NCBI GenBank assembly: GCA_023409535.1 | Contig: JAEYGZ010000037.1 | Location: 1-64,000, forward strand | Source of the DNA: Bacillota bacterium | GTDB taxonomy: Bacteria; Bacillota; Clostridia; Lachnospirales; Lachnospiraceae | Reading direction: 5' to 3' | DNA length: 64,000 nt | In this document: piece after piece, positions 15,843-25,063 of the stretch | How the letters are laid out: each line of letters begins with the position of its first letter | How positions within the stretch are numbered: position 1 is the first letter of the stretch | Notes under the pieces: model-generated | Told to the model about the DNA's origin: nothing | Database searches by the model: none | What the model saw: only the letters and a program-made list of their open reading frames with translations | Made by a program: the position numbers and the translations under genes

Positions 15843-17288
15843 ATGAAAAAGCTATTAGTTCTTGCGGTTGCCGTCGTCCTGGCAATCGGACTGCTGGGAG
15901 GGTGCGGCAAAAAAAGCGGATCAAAGGATACGGTAACAATATTATATCCCGGTGATGAAAGCGAAAGAATGTCGAAGTTCCTGGATAATGAATTTACGGA
16001 GAAAGTGGAGAAGGACCTGGGACTTAAGGTAAAGATGGTGTACCTGCCTTGGGACCAGTACTGGGAGCAAAAGGATATCATGCTGGCTGCAAAGGAGCCG
16101 ATTGACCTGTATTGGGACGGTCTTCCGGATTTAGCTACTATGGTTAACAAAAAACAGTGCGCCGTACTCAATGATTTAATCGACAAGTATGGACAGGATA
16201 TGCTGAAGGTTCTTCCCAGGGAGCAGCTTGAGGGAGCCACCATCCAGGGCAATATTTACGGCATCCCTTCCGCTTATGCACCATCTTCGGGTATGTACCA
16301 GATGGTCTGCGTCCGCCAGGACATTCTGGAGGCCTGCGGCATGACGGAGATTAAAACCGCGGAAGACTTGAAGCTGTTCGCACAGAAGGCAAAGGAGCTG
16401 TTTCCTGAGATGAAGGGACCGGCTGATCCGGTCTTCAAGCCGTTAACAAGATATTTTGCGGAGGAGCAGTTAAGCTGGTGTGCCAATGAAGACGCCATCG
16501 TCTATGGGGATACCACAAACAAGATCTATGATTATTACGAAACGGACGCCTTTAAAAAGGTCGCACAGTTCAACCGAGGGATGTATTTGGAGGGGCTGTA
16601 TAGTGATGAGCTTACCACCAAGTACAACGAGAGAGATTCCCGTATGCAGACAGGCCTGTACCTGTGGGTGGAAGGTTCCCTGGGGAAAGAAAATGAGATT
16701 ATCAACAGTGTAAAAGCAAATGCACCGGAGGCCAGATTAAAGAATTACCTGCTGAAACCGGAAGCGCCCCGCTACATAATCGCTACCGGCGGAGAAGTTC
16801 TCTGCATTCCCGAGACGGCGCCGAATCCGGAGGGAGCAATGAAGCTTATGAACTGGTTATATTCCTCTCAGGAAAACTATCTGTTTGCCCTGTATGGTGT
16901 GGAAGGAACCGATTATGAGGTGAAGGACGGCAGAATTAATAAACTGGTAAATGATGAATTCTTCTATGAATGGATGTTCCGTAACAAGAATTATCAATTA
17001 TTTGCACCGGAGGTAGATCAGAGCTATATCGATACCTATCAGAGCTGGGATAATGATGCTGTTATTTCCAATATGCTTGGTTTCCGGTTTAATAATGAAA
17101 GCGTTAAGGAAAAGGAAGCGGCCATCAAAGAAGTGGCAGGAAAGCAGATGGCGCCGATTCTCTATGGCTTTGTAGATTTTGACACGGAATATCCGAAGGC
17201 TCTGCAGGCTTTAAAGGATGCAGGCATCGACGATTATGTGGCAGAAGTCCAGCGGCAGATGGATGAATTCCAGGCATCGAAGAAATAA
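15843..17288 (+). CDS. Extracellular solute-binding lipoprotein, LplA-like
   Basis: A 481-residue lipoprotein. The signal peptide ends in the lipobox LGGC with Cys21 as lipid anchor. The mature part follows the family 1 sugar-binding fold, with ILYPGDESERM early and a PW-QYW-QKD element. It delivers the sugar to the preceding two permeases. The ATG follows AAGGAGGATATGAA. A 12-bp hairpin (17313-17354) follows the gene, a usual way to make binding protein in excess over the downstream genes. Ligand unknown; the downstream kinase and GalE point to a HexNAc/galactose-containing sugar. Confidence 0.92.
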   Translation: MKKLLVLAVAVVLAIGLLGGCGKKSGSKDTVTILYPGDESERMSKFLDNEFTEKVEKDLGLKVKMVYLPWDQYWEQKDIMLAAKEPIDLYWDGLPDLATMVNKKQCAVLNDLIDKYGQDMLKVLPREQLEGATIQGNIYGIPSAYAPSSGMYQMVCVRQDILEACGMTEIKTAEDLKLFAQKAKELFPEMKGPADPVFKPLTRYFAEEQLSWCANEDAIVYGDTTNKIYDYYETDAFKKVAQFNRGMYLEGLYSDELTTKYNERDSRMQTGLYLWVEGSLGKENEIINSVKANAPEARLKNYLLKPEAPRYIIATGGEVLCIPETAPNPEGAMKLMNWLYSSQENYLFALYGVEGTDYEVKDGRINKLVNDEFFYEWMFRNKNYQLFAPEVDQSYIDTYQSWDNDAVISNMLGFRFNNESVKEKEAAIKEVAGKQMAPILYGFVDFDTEYPKALQALKDAGIDDYVAEVQRQMDEFQASKK

Positions 17289-17312
17289 TACAGGGATACA
17301 GCAGGAGTGAAG

Positions 17313-17354
17313 CAGGCCATCCGGCAGCAGGGAATTTTTATACCGGGTGGCCTG
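17313..17354 (+). promoter_or_regulatory. Intercistronic hairpin after the binding-protein gene
   Basis: CAGGCCATCCGG (17313-17324) pairs with CCGGGTGGCCTG (17343-17354), 12 bp with one G-T wobble. No U tract follows, so mRNA 3'-end protection or partial termination is likely. Confidence 0.7.
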
Positions 17355-17379
17355 AAATTCGACGAAAGGGAGACAGAGC

Positions 17380-18297
17380 ATGGCAGAACCGGTGTTAGTG
17401 ATTATGGCAGCAGGTATGGGGAGCAGATATGGCGGGTTAAAACAAATAGATCCGGTTGATGATTATGGGAATCTGATCATTGATTTTTCAATCTATGACG
17501 CAATACAGGCAGGCTTTCAAAAAATTATATTTGTTATCAAGCATGAGATCGAGAAGGAATTCAAGGAGAGGATCGGCAGCCGGATTGCGGCTTTGGTCTC
17601 TGTGGAATATGTTTATCAGGAGCTGGAGTATATTCCGGCCGGCTGCAGCGCCCCTGAGGGCAGAAGGAAGCCCTGGGGAACCGGGCATGCGGTCCTGTGC
17701 TGCAAGGATTGTATTGACGGACCCTTTGCAGTAATTAATGCGGATGATTATTATGGAAAGTCGGCGTTTCAAATCCTCTATGATGCTTTGAAAGCATTGG
17801 AGGAGGTTAGCAGCCGTTATTTCATGATCGGATATACACTGACAAATACGCTGACGGAAAATGGGCATGTTGCAAGAGGAATTTGTGAAGTGGATACTCT
17901 TGGAATGCTGCAGGGGGTTAAGGAAAGAACCCATATTGAGAAAAGAGATACGGATGCCGCCTATACCGAGGATGGGGGAATTACCTGGAGCATACTCCCC
18001 GCTTCCAGCATTGTTTCCATGAATCTTTGGGGCTTTCACAGGAGTATACTGCGGGAACTGGAAGCCGGCTTTAAAGAATTTTATGCAAAGGAAGTTAAAA
18101 CAGATCCTTTAACAGCGGAATTCTTCCTGCCGACAGCAGTCGGCGATCTGATTAAAGCGAAAAAGGCGGAAGTGAAGGTATTGCAGTCGCAGGATAAGTG
18201 GTACGGTGTAACATACAAGGAAGACAAAATGCGGGTGGTGCAGGCATTTCGCAGTTTGAAGGAACAGGGAAGATATCCTGAGAGGCTTTGGAGGTAA
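17380..18297 (+). CDS. Sugar-1-phosphate nucleotidyltransferase
   Basis: A 305-residue NTP-transferase. The signature MAAGMGSRYGGLKQ (residues 9-22) binds the nucleotide, and NADDYYG provides the metal-binding Asp residues. Members join a sugar 1-phosphate to UTP or another NTP. Together with the NahK-like kinase and GalE directly downstream it would convert N-acetylhexosamine 1-phosphate to UDP-HexNAc, matching the uridylyltransferase step of the galacto-N-biose/lacto-N-biose pathway. The ATG follows AAAGGGAGACAGAGC. Nucleotide and sugar specificity are inferred from neighbours. Confidence 0.83.
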   Translation: MAEPVLVIMAAGMGSRYGGLKQIDPVDDYGNLIIDFSIYDAIQAGFQKIIFVIKHEIEKEFKERIGSRIAALVSVEYVYQELEYIPAGCSAPEGRRKPWGTGHAVLCCKDCIDGPFAVINADDYYGKSAFQILYDALKALEEVSSRYFMIGYTLTNTLTENGHVARGICEVDTLGMLQGVKERTHIEKRDTDAAYTEDGGITWSILPASSIVSMNLWGFHRSILRELEAGFKEFYAKEVKTDPLTAEFFLPTAVGDLIKAKKAEVKVLQSQDKWYGVTYKEDKMRVVQAFRSLKEQGRYPERLWR

Positions 18298-18304
18298 AGT
18301 AACT

Positions 18305-19423
18305 ATGACAAGGGATGAATATTGTGCGAGAATCGAAGAAGCCATTGCTGCAATCGGATTTCAGGGTGAATACATAGATCATGAGCGGTATGGCAGCGGC
18401 CATATCAATGACACTTTTTTAATCCGGTTTCAGCAGAGGGACGGAAGGATCAGGAAATATATATTACAGCGGATGAATCACGAGATATTTAAAAATCCGG
18501 AGCAGCTGATGCAAAATATTTTCAAGGTAACCTCTTTCTTAAAGAAGAAGATCGAGGAGCAGCACGGGGATATCTGCAGGGAGACCATGAATATCGTTGC
18601 AGCAAAGAACGGCGGACTGTATTATAGGGACAGCATCGGAGCTTATTGGAGAGCTTATTTATTCATTGATGATGCGGCGTCCTACGACAAGGTGGAGAAG
18701 CCGGAGGACTTTTATGAGAGTGCGGCAGCCTTCGGGCGATTTCAAAAGCTTCTCTCTGATTTTGATGCAAGGCAGTTATATGAGACAATTCCTGATTTTC
18801 ATAATACGCCGGTGCGTTATCAGGCTTTTCTGAAGGCAGTCAGAGAAGATGCTTACGGACGGGCAGACAAGGTCGAAAAGGAAATCAGGTTCCTGCAGGA
18901 CAGAAAAGGCGATATGGAGATCTGCGCCGCACTCCTTCAGGCAAAGGAGCTGCCTCTGCGGGTCACACATAATGATACGAAGCTGAACAATATCCTGATT
19001 GATCGCAGAACCGGCAGAGGAATATGTGTCATTGATCTGGATACGGTAATGCCGGGGCTCTCCGCCTTTGACTATGGAGACTCCATCCGTTTTGGCGCAA
19101 ATTCTGCGGTTGAGGACGAAACAGACTTATCAAAGGTGTCCTTGGATCTAACTTTGTTTGAATTATATACAAAAGGGTTTTTGAAGGGCTGCGAGGGCAG
19201 TCTGACGAGGAAGGAGACAGAGCTGCTTCCCATGGGTGCAAAATTAATGACCCTGGAATGCGGGATGCGTTTTCTCACGGATTATTTACAAGGGGATATC
19301 TATTTCAGAATTCATAGGGAGGGTCATAATCTTGACCGCTGCAGGACACAGCTGAAGCTGGTGGAGGATATGGAATATAAGTGGAATAACATGAAGGAGA
19401 TTGTGGCGAGATGTCAATTTTAG
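18305..19423 (+). CDS. NahK-like N-acetylhexosamine 1-kinase (APH-fold)
   Basis: A 372-residue aminoglycoside-phosphotransferase-fold kinase. The catalytic loop THNDTKLNN (Asp as base) and the metal motif VIDLDTVMPG followed by DYGDSIR are as in bifidobacterial NahK, which phosphorylates GlcNAc and GalNAc at C1. The N-terminal GSGHINDTF is the nucleotide-binding region. It lies 7 bp after the nucleotidyltransferase and overlaps GalE by 13 bp, so the three proteins form a sugar-activation unit. A kinase for another aldose at C1 cannot be excluded. Confidence 0.82.
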   Translation: MTRDEYCARIEEAIAAIGFQGEYIDHERYGSGHINDTFLIRFQQRDGRIRKYILQRMNHEIFKNPEQLMQNIFKVTSFLKKKIEEQHGDICRETMNIVAAKNGGLYYRDSIGAYWRAYLFIDDAASYDKVEKPEDFYESAAAFGRFQKLLSDFDARQLYETIPDFHNTPVRYQAFLKAVREDAYGRADKVEKEIRFLQDRKGDMEICAALLQAKELPLRVTHNDTKLNNILIDRRTGRGICVIDLDTVMPGLSAFDYGDSIRFGANSAVEDETDLSKVSLDLTLFELYTKGFLKGCEGSLTRKETELLPMGAKLMTLECGMRFLTDYLQGDIYFRIHREGHNLDRCRTQLKLVEDMEYKWNNMKEIVARCQF

Positions 19424-20436
19424 TTACCGGGGGTGCCGGTTATATCGGAAGTCATACCTGCATCGAATTATTGAATGCAGGCTATGATATCGCAGTTGTG
19501 GATAATTTGTGCAATTCCAGCAGGGAAGCGCTGCTTCGCGCCGAAAAGATTACCGGTAAAGCATTACGGTTTTATCAGACGGACCTGCGGCAGAGAGAGG
19601 AGCTTACCAAAGTATTTGAACGGGAGAAGATTGATGCCGTCATTCATTTTGCCGGTTTAAAGGCGGTTGGGGAATCGGTGCACAGGCCTCTGGAATACTA
19701 TCATAACAATATCACGGGAAGCCTTGTTCTTCTTGAGGTTATGAAGTGCTTTGGAGTAAAGGATATGGTATTCAGCTCTTCCGCCACTGTCTATGGTAAT
19801 CCTGATTCCGTTCCCATCAGAGAGGACTTTCCTCTGTCTGCAACCAATCCTTATGGCAGGACGAAGCTGATGCTGGAGGAGATCTTCCGGGATCTGTATT
19901 CCTCGGATCAACAATGGAATATCATACTGCTTCGGTACTTTAATCCGATCGGAGCCCATAGCAGCGGGCTGATCGGAGAGAATCCCAGGGGAATACCCAA
20001 TAATCTGGTGCCGTACATAACACAGACTGCAGTCGGAAAGCTTGAAGCTGTGGGTGTATTCGGGAATGATTACGATACCCCTGACGGGAGCGGCGTCCGG
20101 GACTTTATCCATGTGGTGGATTTGGCCTGCGGGCATGTAAAAGCAATTGAAAAGCTTCGGGAGAAGCCGGGGATTCGGACCTATAATCTCGGAACAGGTA
20201 CGGGATATAGTGTATTTGATATGATCAAAGCCTTTTCCGGGGTATGCGGCAGGGATATCCCATATGTTATAAAGCCGCGCAGGCCCGGTGATATTGCAGC
20301 ATGCTATGCCGATGCATCCCTTGCAGCAAGAGAGCTCGGCTGGACCGCACAGAAGAATTTGGAGGAAATGTGCGCTGATTCCTGGAGATGGCAGAAGAAT
20401 AATCCCAATGGATATGACGATCAGACGGTTACCTAA
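19411..20436 (+). CDS. galE: UDP-glucose/UDP-HexNAc 4-epimerase
   Basis: A 341-residue short-chain dehydrogenase-type epimerase. The NAD motif TGGAGYIGS (residues 6-14), the catalytic SSATVYG and NPYGRTK (Tyr-x-x-x-Lys) and GDGSGVRDF-type residues are present. The position matching E. coli Tyr299 and human Cys307 is Cys298 here (RPGDIAACYADAS). That residue gates N-acetylated substrates in characterised enzymes, and Cys is the permissive form, so UDP-GalNAc/UDP-GlcNAc interconversion is likely besides UDP-Gal/UDP-Glc. Overlap with the kinase gene implies coupled translation. Confidence 0.93.
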   Translation: MSILVTGGAGYIGSHTCIELLNAGYDIAVVDNLCNSSREALLRAEKITGKALRFYQTDLRQREELTKVFEREKIDAVIHFAGLKAVGESVHRPLEYYHNNITGSLVLLEVMKCFGVKDMVFSSSATVYGNPDSVPIREDFPLSATNPYGRTKLMLEEIFRDLYSSDQQWNIILLRYFNPIGAHSSGLIGENPRGIPNNLVPYITQTAVGKLEAVGVFGNDYDTPDGSGVRDFIHVVDLACGHVKAIEKLREKPGIRTYNLGTGTGYSVFDMIKAFSGVCGRDIPYVIKPRRPGDIAACYADASLAARELGWTAQKNLEEMCADSWRWQKNNPNGYDDQTVT

Positions 20437-20448
20437 GGAGGACGGTAT

Positions 20449-21051
20449 ATGACATATCCTGTACATACAATTACCCGCGTGGAGCAATTAGAAAAATGTG
20501 AGCTGTTCAGGATTGACCGCTATCAATGGTCAAAGGGTGACCGGCCTGCGGCCTTTGGCAGGATGGGGCTTTTGAAGGATTTTGGCCTCATCCTCTCAAT
20601 GACGGCGATGGAGAGGAACCCGCTCCGCATTTTTACGAGAGATGATGACCCTGTCTTTCGGGACAGCGGCTTGGAGGCATTTTTTAACTTTGCTCCCGAC
20701 GCCCCCGGACAAAAGTACTTAAATTTTGAAATGAACGCAAACGGAGCAATGCTTAGTGGCTTCGGATCCGCAGCGGACCGGAGGCCTATTGCCGGTTATA
20801 CCTCTTTACGGGCCTTTTGCGAGGCAGAAATAGAAGAAAGCTCCTGGAAGGTGACGTTAAAGCTTCCCATGGAGCTGATCCGCTGCTTCTATCAAATAGG
20901 CTCCTTACAGCAGGGTGACAGCTTCACGTGTAATTTTTATAAGATTTGTGAAGCTCCCGGTTTTGAGCATTACGCAAGCTATGCTCCGATTATCAGTGCT
21001 GTTCCGAATTTCCATCTGCCGGAATTCTTTTGTAAAGCAATGATTATATAA
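20449..21051 (+). CDS. CBM9-like carbohydrate-binding protein
   Basis: A 200-residue beta-rich protein resembling cytoplasmic CBM9-like domain proteins. The stretch GLEAFFNFAPDAPGQKYLNF then EMNANGAM is typical of that family. There is no signal peptide. It is last in the operon, behind AAGGAGGACGGTAT at the ATG. It may bind or process a pathway sugar intracellularly, but catalytic activity has not been defined for the family. The stop is only 3 bp from the stop of the convergent iron-transport ATPase gene. Confidence 0.68.
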   Translation: MTYPVHTITRVEQLEKCELFRIDRYQWSKGDRPAAFGRMGLLKDFGLILSMTAMERNPLRIFTRDDDPVFRDSGLEAFFNFAPDAPGQKYLNFEMNANGAMLSGFGSAADRRPIAGYTSLRAFCEAEIEESSWKVTLKLPMELIRCFYQIGSLQQGDSFTCNFYKICEAPGFEHYASYAPIISAVPNFHLPEFFCKAMII

Positions 21052-21054
21052 ATC

Positions 21055-21858
21055 TTACAGGTCACAAAAATGCCTTCCTATCGGTATAACATAAGGAGAC
21101 TTTGATACCGTATCTGAAATAATACGTGATTTCATGCCAAAGACATCCATAATCAGCGTTTCGGTAACAATATCAACAGGTGCTCCCTGTGCGATCAGTT
21201 TTCCGTTCTTCATTGCATATAAATAGTCTGCGTAGCGCGCCGCAAGATTAATATCGTGCAATACCATTACGATTGTGGTTTGTTTGCGCTGATTTAAATC
21301 GGCCATTAAATCAAGAATTTCGATCTGATAATTGATATCCAGAAAGGTTGTCGGTTCATCAAGGAATAGAATATCGGACTGCTGTGCCAATGCGGTAGCA
21401 ATCCATGCTCTTTGTCTTTGTCCCCCTGACAGTTCATTCATTCCGCGATTTGCAAGTTCAATAATATCCATGATTTCCATTGCTTCTGTCACTGCTTCCA
21501 AGTCCTGCTTTGTCTGTCCCTGCAGGAGCTTCTGATGCGGGTATCTTCCGCGTGCCACCAGGTCACTTACCGTAACCCCCTCCGGGACAACCGGATCCTG
21601 AGGTAACAGGCCGCAAATCCTGGCAAGCTGCTTGGGATGCATTGACCTTATTGGTGCGCCATCCAGCGTTACCAGTCCTGACCTTGGTGTAATAATTCTG
21701 GTCATAGCCTTCAGTAAGGTAGACTTGCCACAGGCATTCGCACCTATAATCACACTGATTTTACCGTTTGGTATTTCAAGGCTCACCTCATGCAGTACCG
21801 TTTTTTCATCATAACCTACAACTAGATTGTCTACTTTTAAAATATGTTCAGATTTCAT
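21055..21858 (-). CDS. Iron-siderophore ABC ATPase, FepC/FecE-like
   Basis: A 267-residue ATPase for siderophore import. Walker A is GANACGKST, the signature LSGGQRQ, Walker B ILFLDEPTTFLD, and the H-loop LHDIN. DEPTTFLDI and LARICGLLPQDP are hallmarks of the FecE/FhuC class. Its start codon overlaps the stop of the upstream permease gene. It is last of four genes transcribed leftwards from 25092. Confidence 0.93.
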   Translation of the reverse strand: MKSEHILKVDNLVVGYDEKTVLHEVSLEIPNGKISVIIGANACGKSTLLKAMTRIITPRSGLVTLDGAPIRSMHPKQLARICGLLPQDPVVPEGVTVSDLVARGRYPHQKLLQGQTKQDLEAVTEAMEIMDIIELANRGMNELSGGQRQRAWIATALAQQSDILFLDEPTTFLDINYQIEILDLMADLNQRKQTTIVMVLHDINLAARYADYLYAMKNGKLIAQGAPVDIVTETLIMDVFGMKSRIISDTVSKSPYVIPIGRHFCDL

Positions 21859-22895
21859 TAAAATTCTCCATGTCGATTCATTCGTATCAGTAAATAGATT
21901 AAATAAGGAGCGCCCAGCAATCCTGTAATTACACCTACCGGGAATCGAATTGCAAATGCCTGCTGTCCGATCATATCTGCTGCCAGAACTAAAACGACTC
22001 CAAATAGACCTGCTATCACAGGCGAGGAGTTACCATATCCTGTAATACGCTTTGCAATTGGCCCGGACAGAAAGGATACAAACGCAATCGGTCCGGTGGT
22101 TGCAGTCGCTACAGCGACAAGAATTACAGATGCAATCAGCAGAATTCCTCTTGCCTGGTTCGTATTCACCCCCATAGTGGTTGCCGATTCCTCTCCAAGC
22201 TCCAATATCCTTAAGGATTTTGCATAAAATAAAATGAATGGTACGCATATCACCATAACCATTAATAATAAATAAATTGATGTCATTTGTACTCCATTCA
22301 AACTTCCGCTCATCCATCGTAACGCACCTGCAATATCCTTCTCATTTCCAACAAGAAGGAAATAACTGATTGCCGAATTCATCAAGGCTTGAAATCCAAT
22401 TCCTACTAATATCAGACGCCCTGTAGCGTATTTTTTTAATTTGGATAAGAGATAAATCAAAATTGCTGTTATCGCTGCTGCCAGAATAGAGCCTCCAAAA
22501 ACAATACTTCCTCCCGCATGAAGAATTAATATGCAAAATACGGCGCCGGCACTGGAAGCCGATGTAATTCCGATAATATTTGGATTAGCCAGCGGATTTC
22601 TCAGCATCGTCTGAAAAACGCTTCCTGCCAGCCCAAAGGAAAACCCGGTGGCTATTCCGGCAATCATCCTTGGCAGTCTTAGGGTGAGAATGGTAAAAGC
22701 TGCATTTGAGGTATCTTTTCCGGCAAGAACCTGTACTACGGTTCCCAATGAATAAAAGGTATTACCGACAGTCATCATAAGTCCGCAGAGAATAATCGTC
22801 AGCAGTGATAGAATAACTTCGACGATCCAATATCTTTTTTTCCTCTTTTTCTGCCCATTTTCAATAAAAGCAATATTTTCTATATGCTTCGTCAT
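21858..22895 (-). CDS. Iron-siderophore ABC permease, FecD-like
   Basis: A 345-residue FecCD-family permease with about ten helices. It contains the expected RLPRMIAG and GxxFQxxLRNPLA segments and a GEESATTMGV element before the coupling helix. The ATG (22893-22895) overlaps the upstream permease's stop as ATGA, which fixes the start; an upstream in-frame extension reads only through the other permease gene. An N-terminal Lys/Arg-rich stretch (QKKRKKR) precedes helix 1. Confidence 0.92.
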   Translation of the reverse strand: MTKHIENIAFIENGQKKRKKRYWIVEVILSLLTIILCGLMMTVGNTFYSLGTVVQVLAGKDTSNAAFTILTLRLPRMIAGIATGFSFGLAGSVFQTMLRNPLANPNIIGITSASSAGAVFCILILHAGGSIVFGGSILAAAITAILIYLLSKLKKYATGRLILVGIGFQALMNSAISYFLLVGNEKDIAGALRWMSGSLNGVQMTSIYLLLMVMVICVPFILFYAKSLRILELGEESATTMGVNTNQARGILLIASVILVAVATATTGPIAFVSFLSGPIAKRITGYGNSSPVIAGLFGVVLVLAADMIGQQAFAIRFPVGVITGLLGAPYLIYLLIRMNRHGEF

Positions 22896-23938
22896 AGCTT
22901 CGCCCTCATTGCCGTATAAATTAATATCGGGGCACCTACAAATGCTGTCACCACTCCGACCTCCAATTCTCCCGGATAGCTTAGCAGGCGGCCAACCACA
23001 TCTGAAATTGTCAGAACCACTGCACCTGTCAATGCTGACAATGGAATTGTATAGCGTAAATCCGCACCGACAAGCAAACGAATCAGGTGCGGTGCCAGAA
23101 GTCCGATAAATCCTATCGGCCCGGCAAGTGCCGTAGCGCTTCCGCACAAAATAACACCTGTCAATGCTGCACAGATACGTACGATCCCGGTACGCACGCC
23201 TAAGCTTGTGGCTGCCTCATCCCCCAGAGCCATTGCATTTAAAGCCGGTGCCAGGGCGATTGCCATCGCAATACCAATCAGCATAAATGGTGCCAGCAAA
23301 GATACATAGCTCCAGGTTCCTGCGCCAATACTTCCCACCTGCCAAAAACGATATTCATCCATCACATAAGAGCGCGGAATCATAACAGCACTAATAATAC
23401 AGGTGAGCGCAGCACTCGTTGCCGCTCCTGCCAGAACAAGCTTCATGGGCGTGGCTCCGCCTTTTCCCATAGAGCCAATTCCATAAACCAATACAGAGGT
23501 GAGCATGGAACCAACCAACGCAAGTATAATATATTCGCTCGGAGCCGATATATTAAGAAAAGCAATTCCGCATACTACGAAAACGGAAGCTCCTGTATTC
23601 ACACCTAAAATCGAAGGATCCGCAATCGGATTTCTTGTGACGGCCTGCATAAGTACACCCGATACCCCCAGTCCTGCTCCGCAGAGTAAGCCGAAAAATG
23701 TCCTTGGAATTCTTTTTCTTATCACATTTACCCCATATTCTGAAATCTGGGGATGAAATAACGCATCTATTATTTCCTTTACCGTAACCTGTCTGGACCC
23801 AAAAGCAATGGACAGTACAACGGTTATAATCAACAAAACCATAATAACAAATAAGGTTATTAAAAAATGTTTAGGTAGAAGCAGTGCCTGTTTCCCGCAA
23901 CTGCTTCTACCATTTTTTCTATTATATTGAGTTTTCAT
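22892..23938 (-). CDS. Iron-siderophore ABC permease, FecC-like
   Basis: A 348-residue FecCD-family permease, partner of the previous one. It has RIPRTFFGLLCGAGLG and LMQAVTRNPIADPSILG in the first third, the coupling element GDEAATSLGV, and GPIGFIGLLAPHL. Both permeases would form the heterodimer in the membrane. It overlaps both neighbours (stop/start overlaps), so the operon is tightly coupled. Confidence 0.92.
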   Translation of the reverse strand: MKTQYNRKNGRSSCGKQALLLPKHFLITLFVIMVLLIITVVLSIAFGSRQVTVKEIIDALFHPQISEYGVNVIRKRIPRTFFGLLCGAGLGVSGVLMQAVTRNPIADPSILGVNTGASVFVVCGIAFLNISAPSEYIILALVGSMLTSVLVYGIGSMGKGGATPMKLVLAGAATSAALTCIISAVMIPRSYVMDEYRFWQVGSIGAGTWSYVSLLAPFMLIGIAMAIALAPALNAMALGDEAATSLGVRTGIVRICAALTGVILCGSATALAGPIGFIGLLAPHLIRLLVGADLRYTIPLSALTGAVVLTISDVVGRLLSYPGELEVGVVTAFVGAPILIYTAMRAKL

Positions 23939-25026
23939 TATTTTTTAATATTTCCAATTCCTTCTGCAAGCTTCTCCACATACTCATCGATGGTATAATC
24001 AAAAGCAAGCGGGGTAATCGTAAGTGCTGCGGATAATGCAGTGCCGCTTTCAATACTGATGATCGCATTGTTTTTCAAAGCAGGAATTTCTCCAAGTACC
24101 GCATCTGCTGCCGCTGCTGCATAGGCTGATTCAGAGCTGTAACCGATAAGAAAGTCTGCATCATACAATAAATCTGCATTTTCTGCACTAAGATCAAGGG
24201 AATAGCTTCCCTCTTTAATGTACCGGCTTACACTTTCCGGATATGTGAAGCCAAATTCGTAAAGGAACTGACAACGGGTATCCTCCGGTGAATATGCATG
24301 AAGACTGGAAAGATCCGTCTCATTAAAGGAAATCCATACAAATTTCTTCCCTTCAAATTCAGGGTGCTGCGCTATCTTCTCCGCAATTGTATTCTGCATG
24401 CCCGAGATTAAAGCCTTGCCCTTTTCTTCCAGCCCAAGCGCTTTTGCAGTAACGCTGATCCATTCCTCTGTACTGATGGTCCAGGCTGTTTTCGGATATG
24501 CCACTACCGGTGCAATTTTACTCAGCAAATCATATTCTTCCTGCGTCATTCCCGAATAAGGTGCAAGAATAATATCCGGATTGCTGTCGGAAACTGCTTC
24601 ATAATCAATGCCATCGGTGTCCTGGAATACATTCGGTTCTGTTATGCCAAGCTCTTTTAGCTTTTGCTGCGTCCAAGGCAGCATTCCGCTCTCATCCTGA
24701 ACACCATAATTTGCTGCTGAAAAACCAACAGGTACTACACCGAGAGCCAGTACAACATCCTGATTCCCGAATGCTACTGTAACAACTCTTTCCGGCTGCT
24801 TCTCAATCACTGTTTCTCCAAATGCATGTTCAATGGTTACCGGATATGTAGCAGATGTGCTTTCCTCTGCTTCTGTTTCTTTTACTGCTTCAGTTACAGA
24901 CGGTTCTGCCTCCGGTGCACCGGTTACGCTTGTATTTCCTTCCTGCGTTGTCTTTGCATTTCCACATCCGGTTAAAGCAACCATCATTGCCAGAACAGTT
25001 ACGATACGAATTATATTATTTCTCAT
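23938..25026 (-). CDS. Iron-siderophore binding lipoprotein
   Basis: A 362-residue class III (FhuD/BtuF-type) substrate-binding lipoprotein. The signal peptide ends at lipobox LTGC (Cys21), followed by a Thr/Glu-rich linker to about residue 60. The mature domain starts YPVTIEHAFGETVIEKQPER and contains NPDIILAPYSG, both characteristic of iron-complex binding proteins. It is first in the operon, behind AGGAGGAGCC at the ATG. The promoter carries an inverted repeat over the start site. Which siderophore is bound cannot be told. Confidence 0.93.
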   Translation of the reverse strand: MRNNIIRIVTVLAMMVALTGCGNAKTTQEGNTSVTGAPEAEPSVTEAVKETEAEESTSATYPVTIEHAFGETVIEKQPERVVTVAFGNQDVVLALGVVPVGFSAANYGVQDESGMLPWTQQKLKELGITEPNVFQDTDGIDYEAVSDSNPDIILAPYSGMTQEEYDLLSKIAPVVAYPKTAWTISTEEWISVTAKALGLEEKGKALISGMQNTIAEKIAQHPEFEGKKFVWISFNETDLSSLHAYSPEDTRCQFLYEFGFTYPESVSRYIKEGSYSLDLSAENADLLYDADFLIGYSSESAYAAAAADAVLGEIPALKNNAIISIESGTALSAALTITPLAFDYTIDEYVEKLAEGIGNIKK

Positions 25027-25063
25027 GGCTCCTCCTAATAAGATCTCTTTGTTTTACTTCTTG

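Noticed and set aside
8644..21051. GH112 galacto-N-biose phosphorylase in the sugar operon
   Set aside because: No protein of the expected length (about 720 residues) or sequence is present; the DUF4832 proteins are much shorter.
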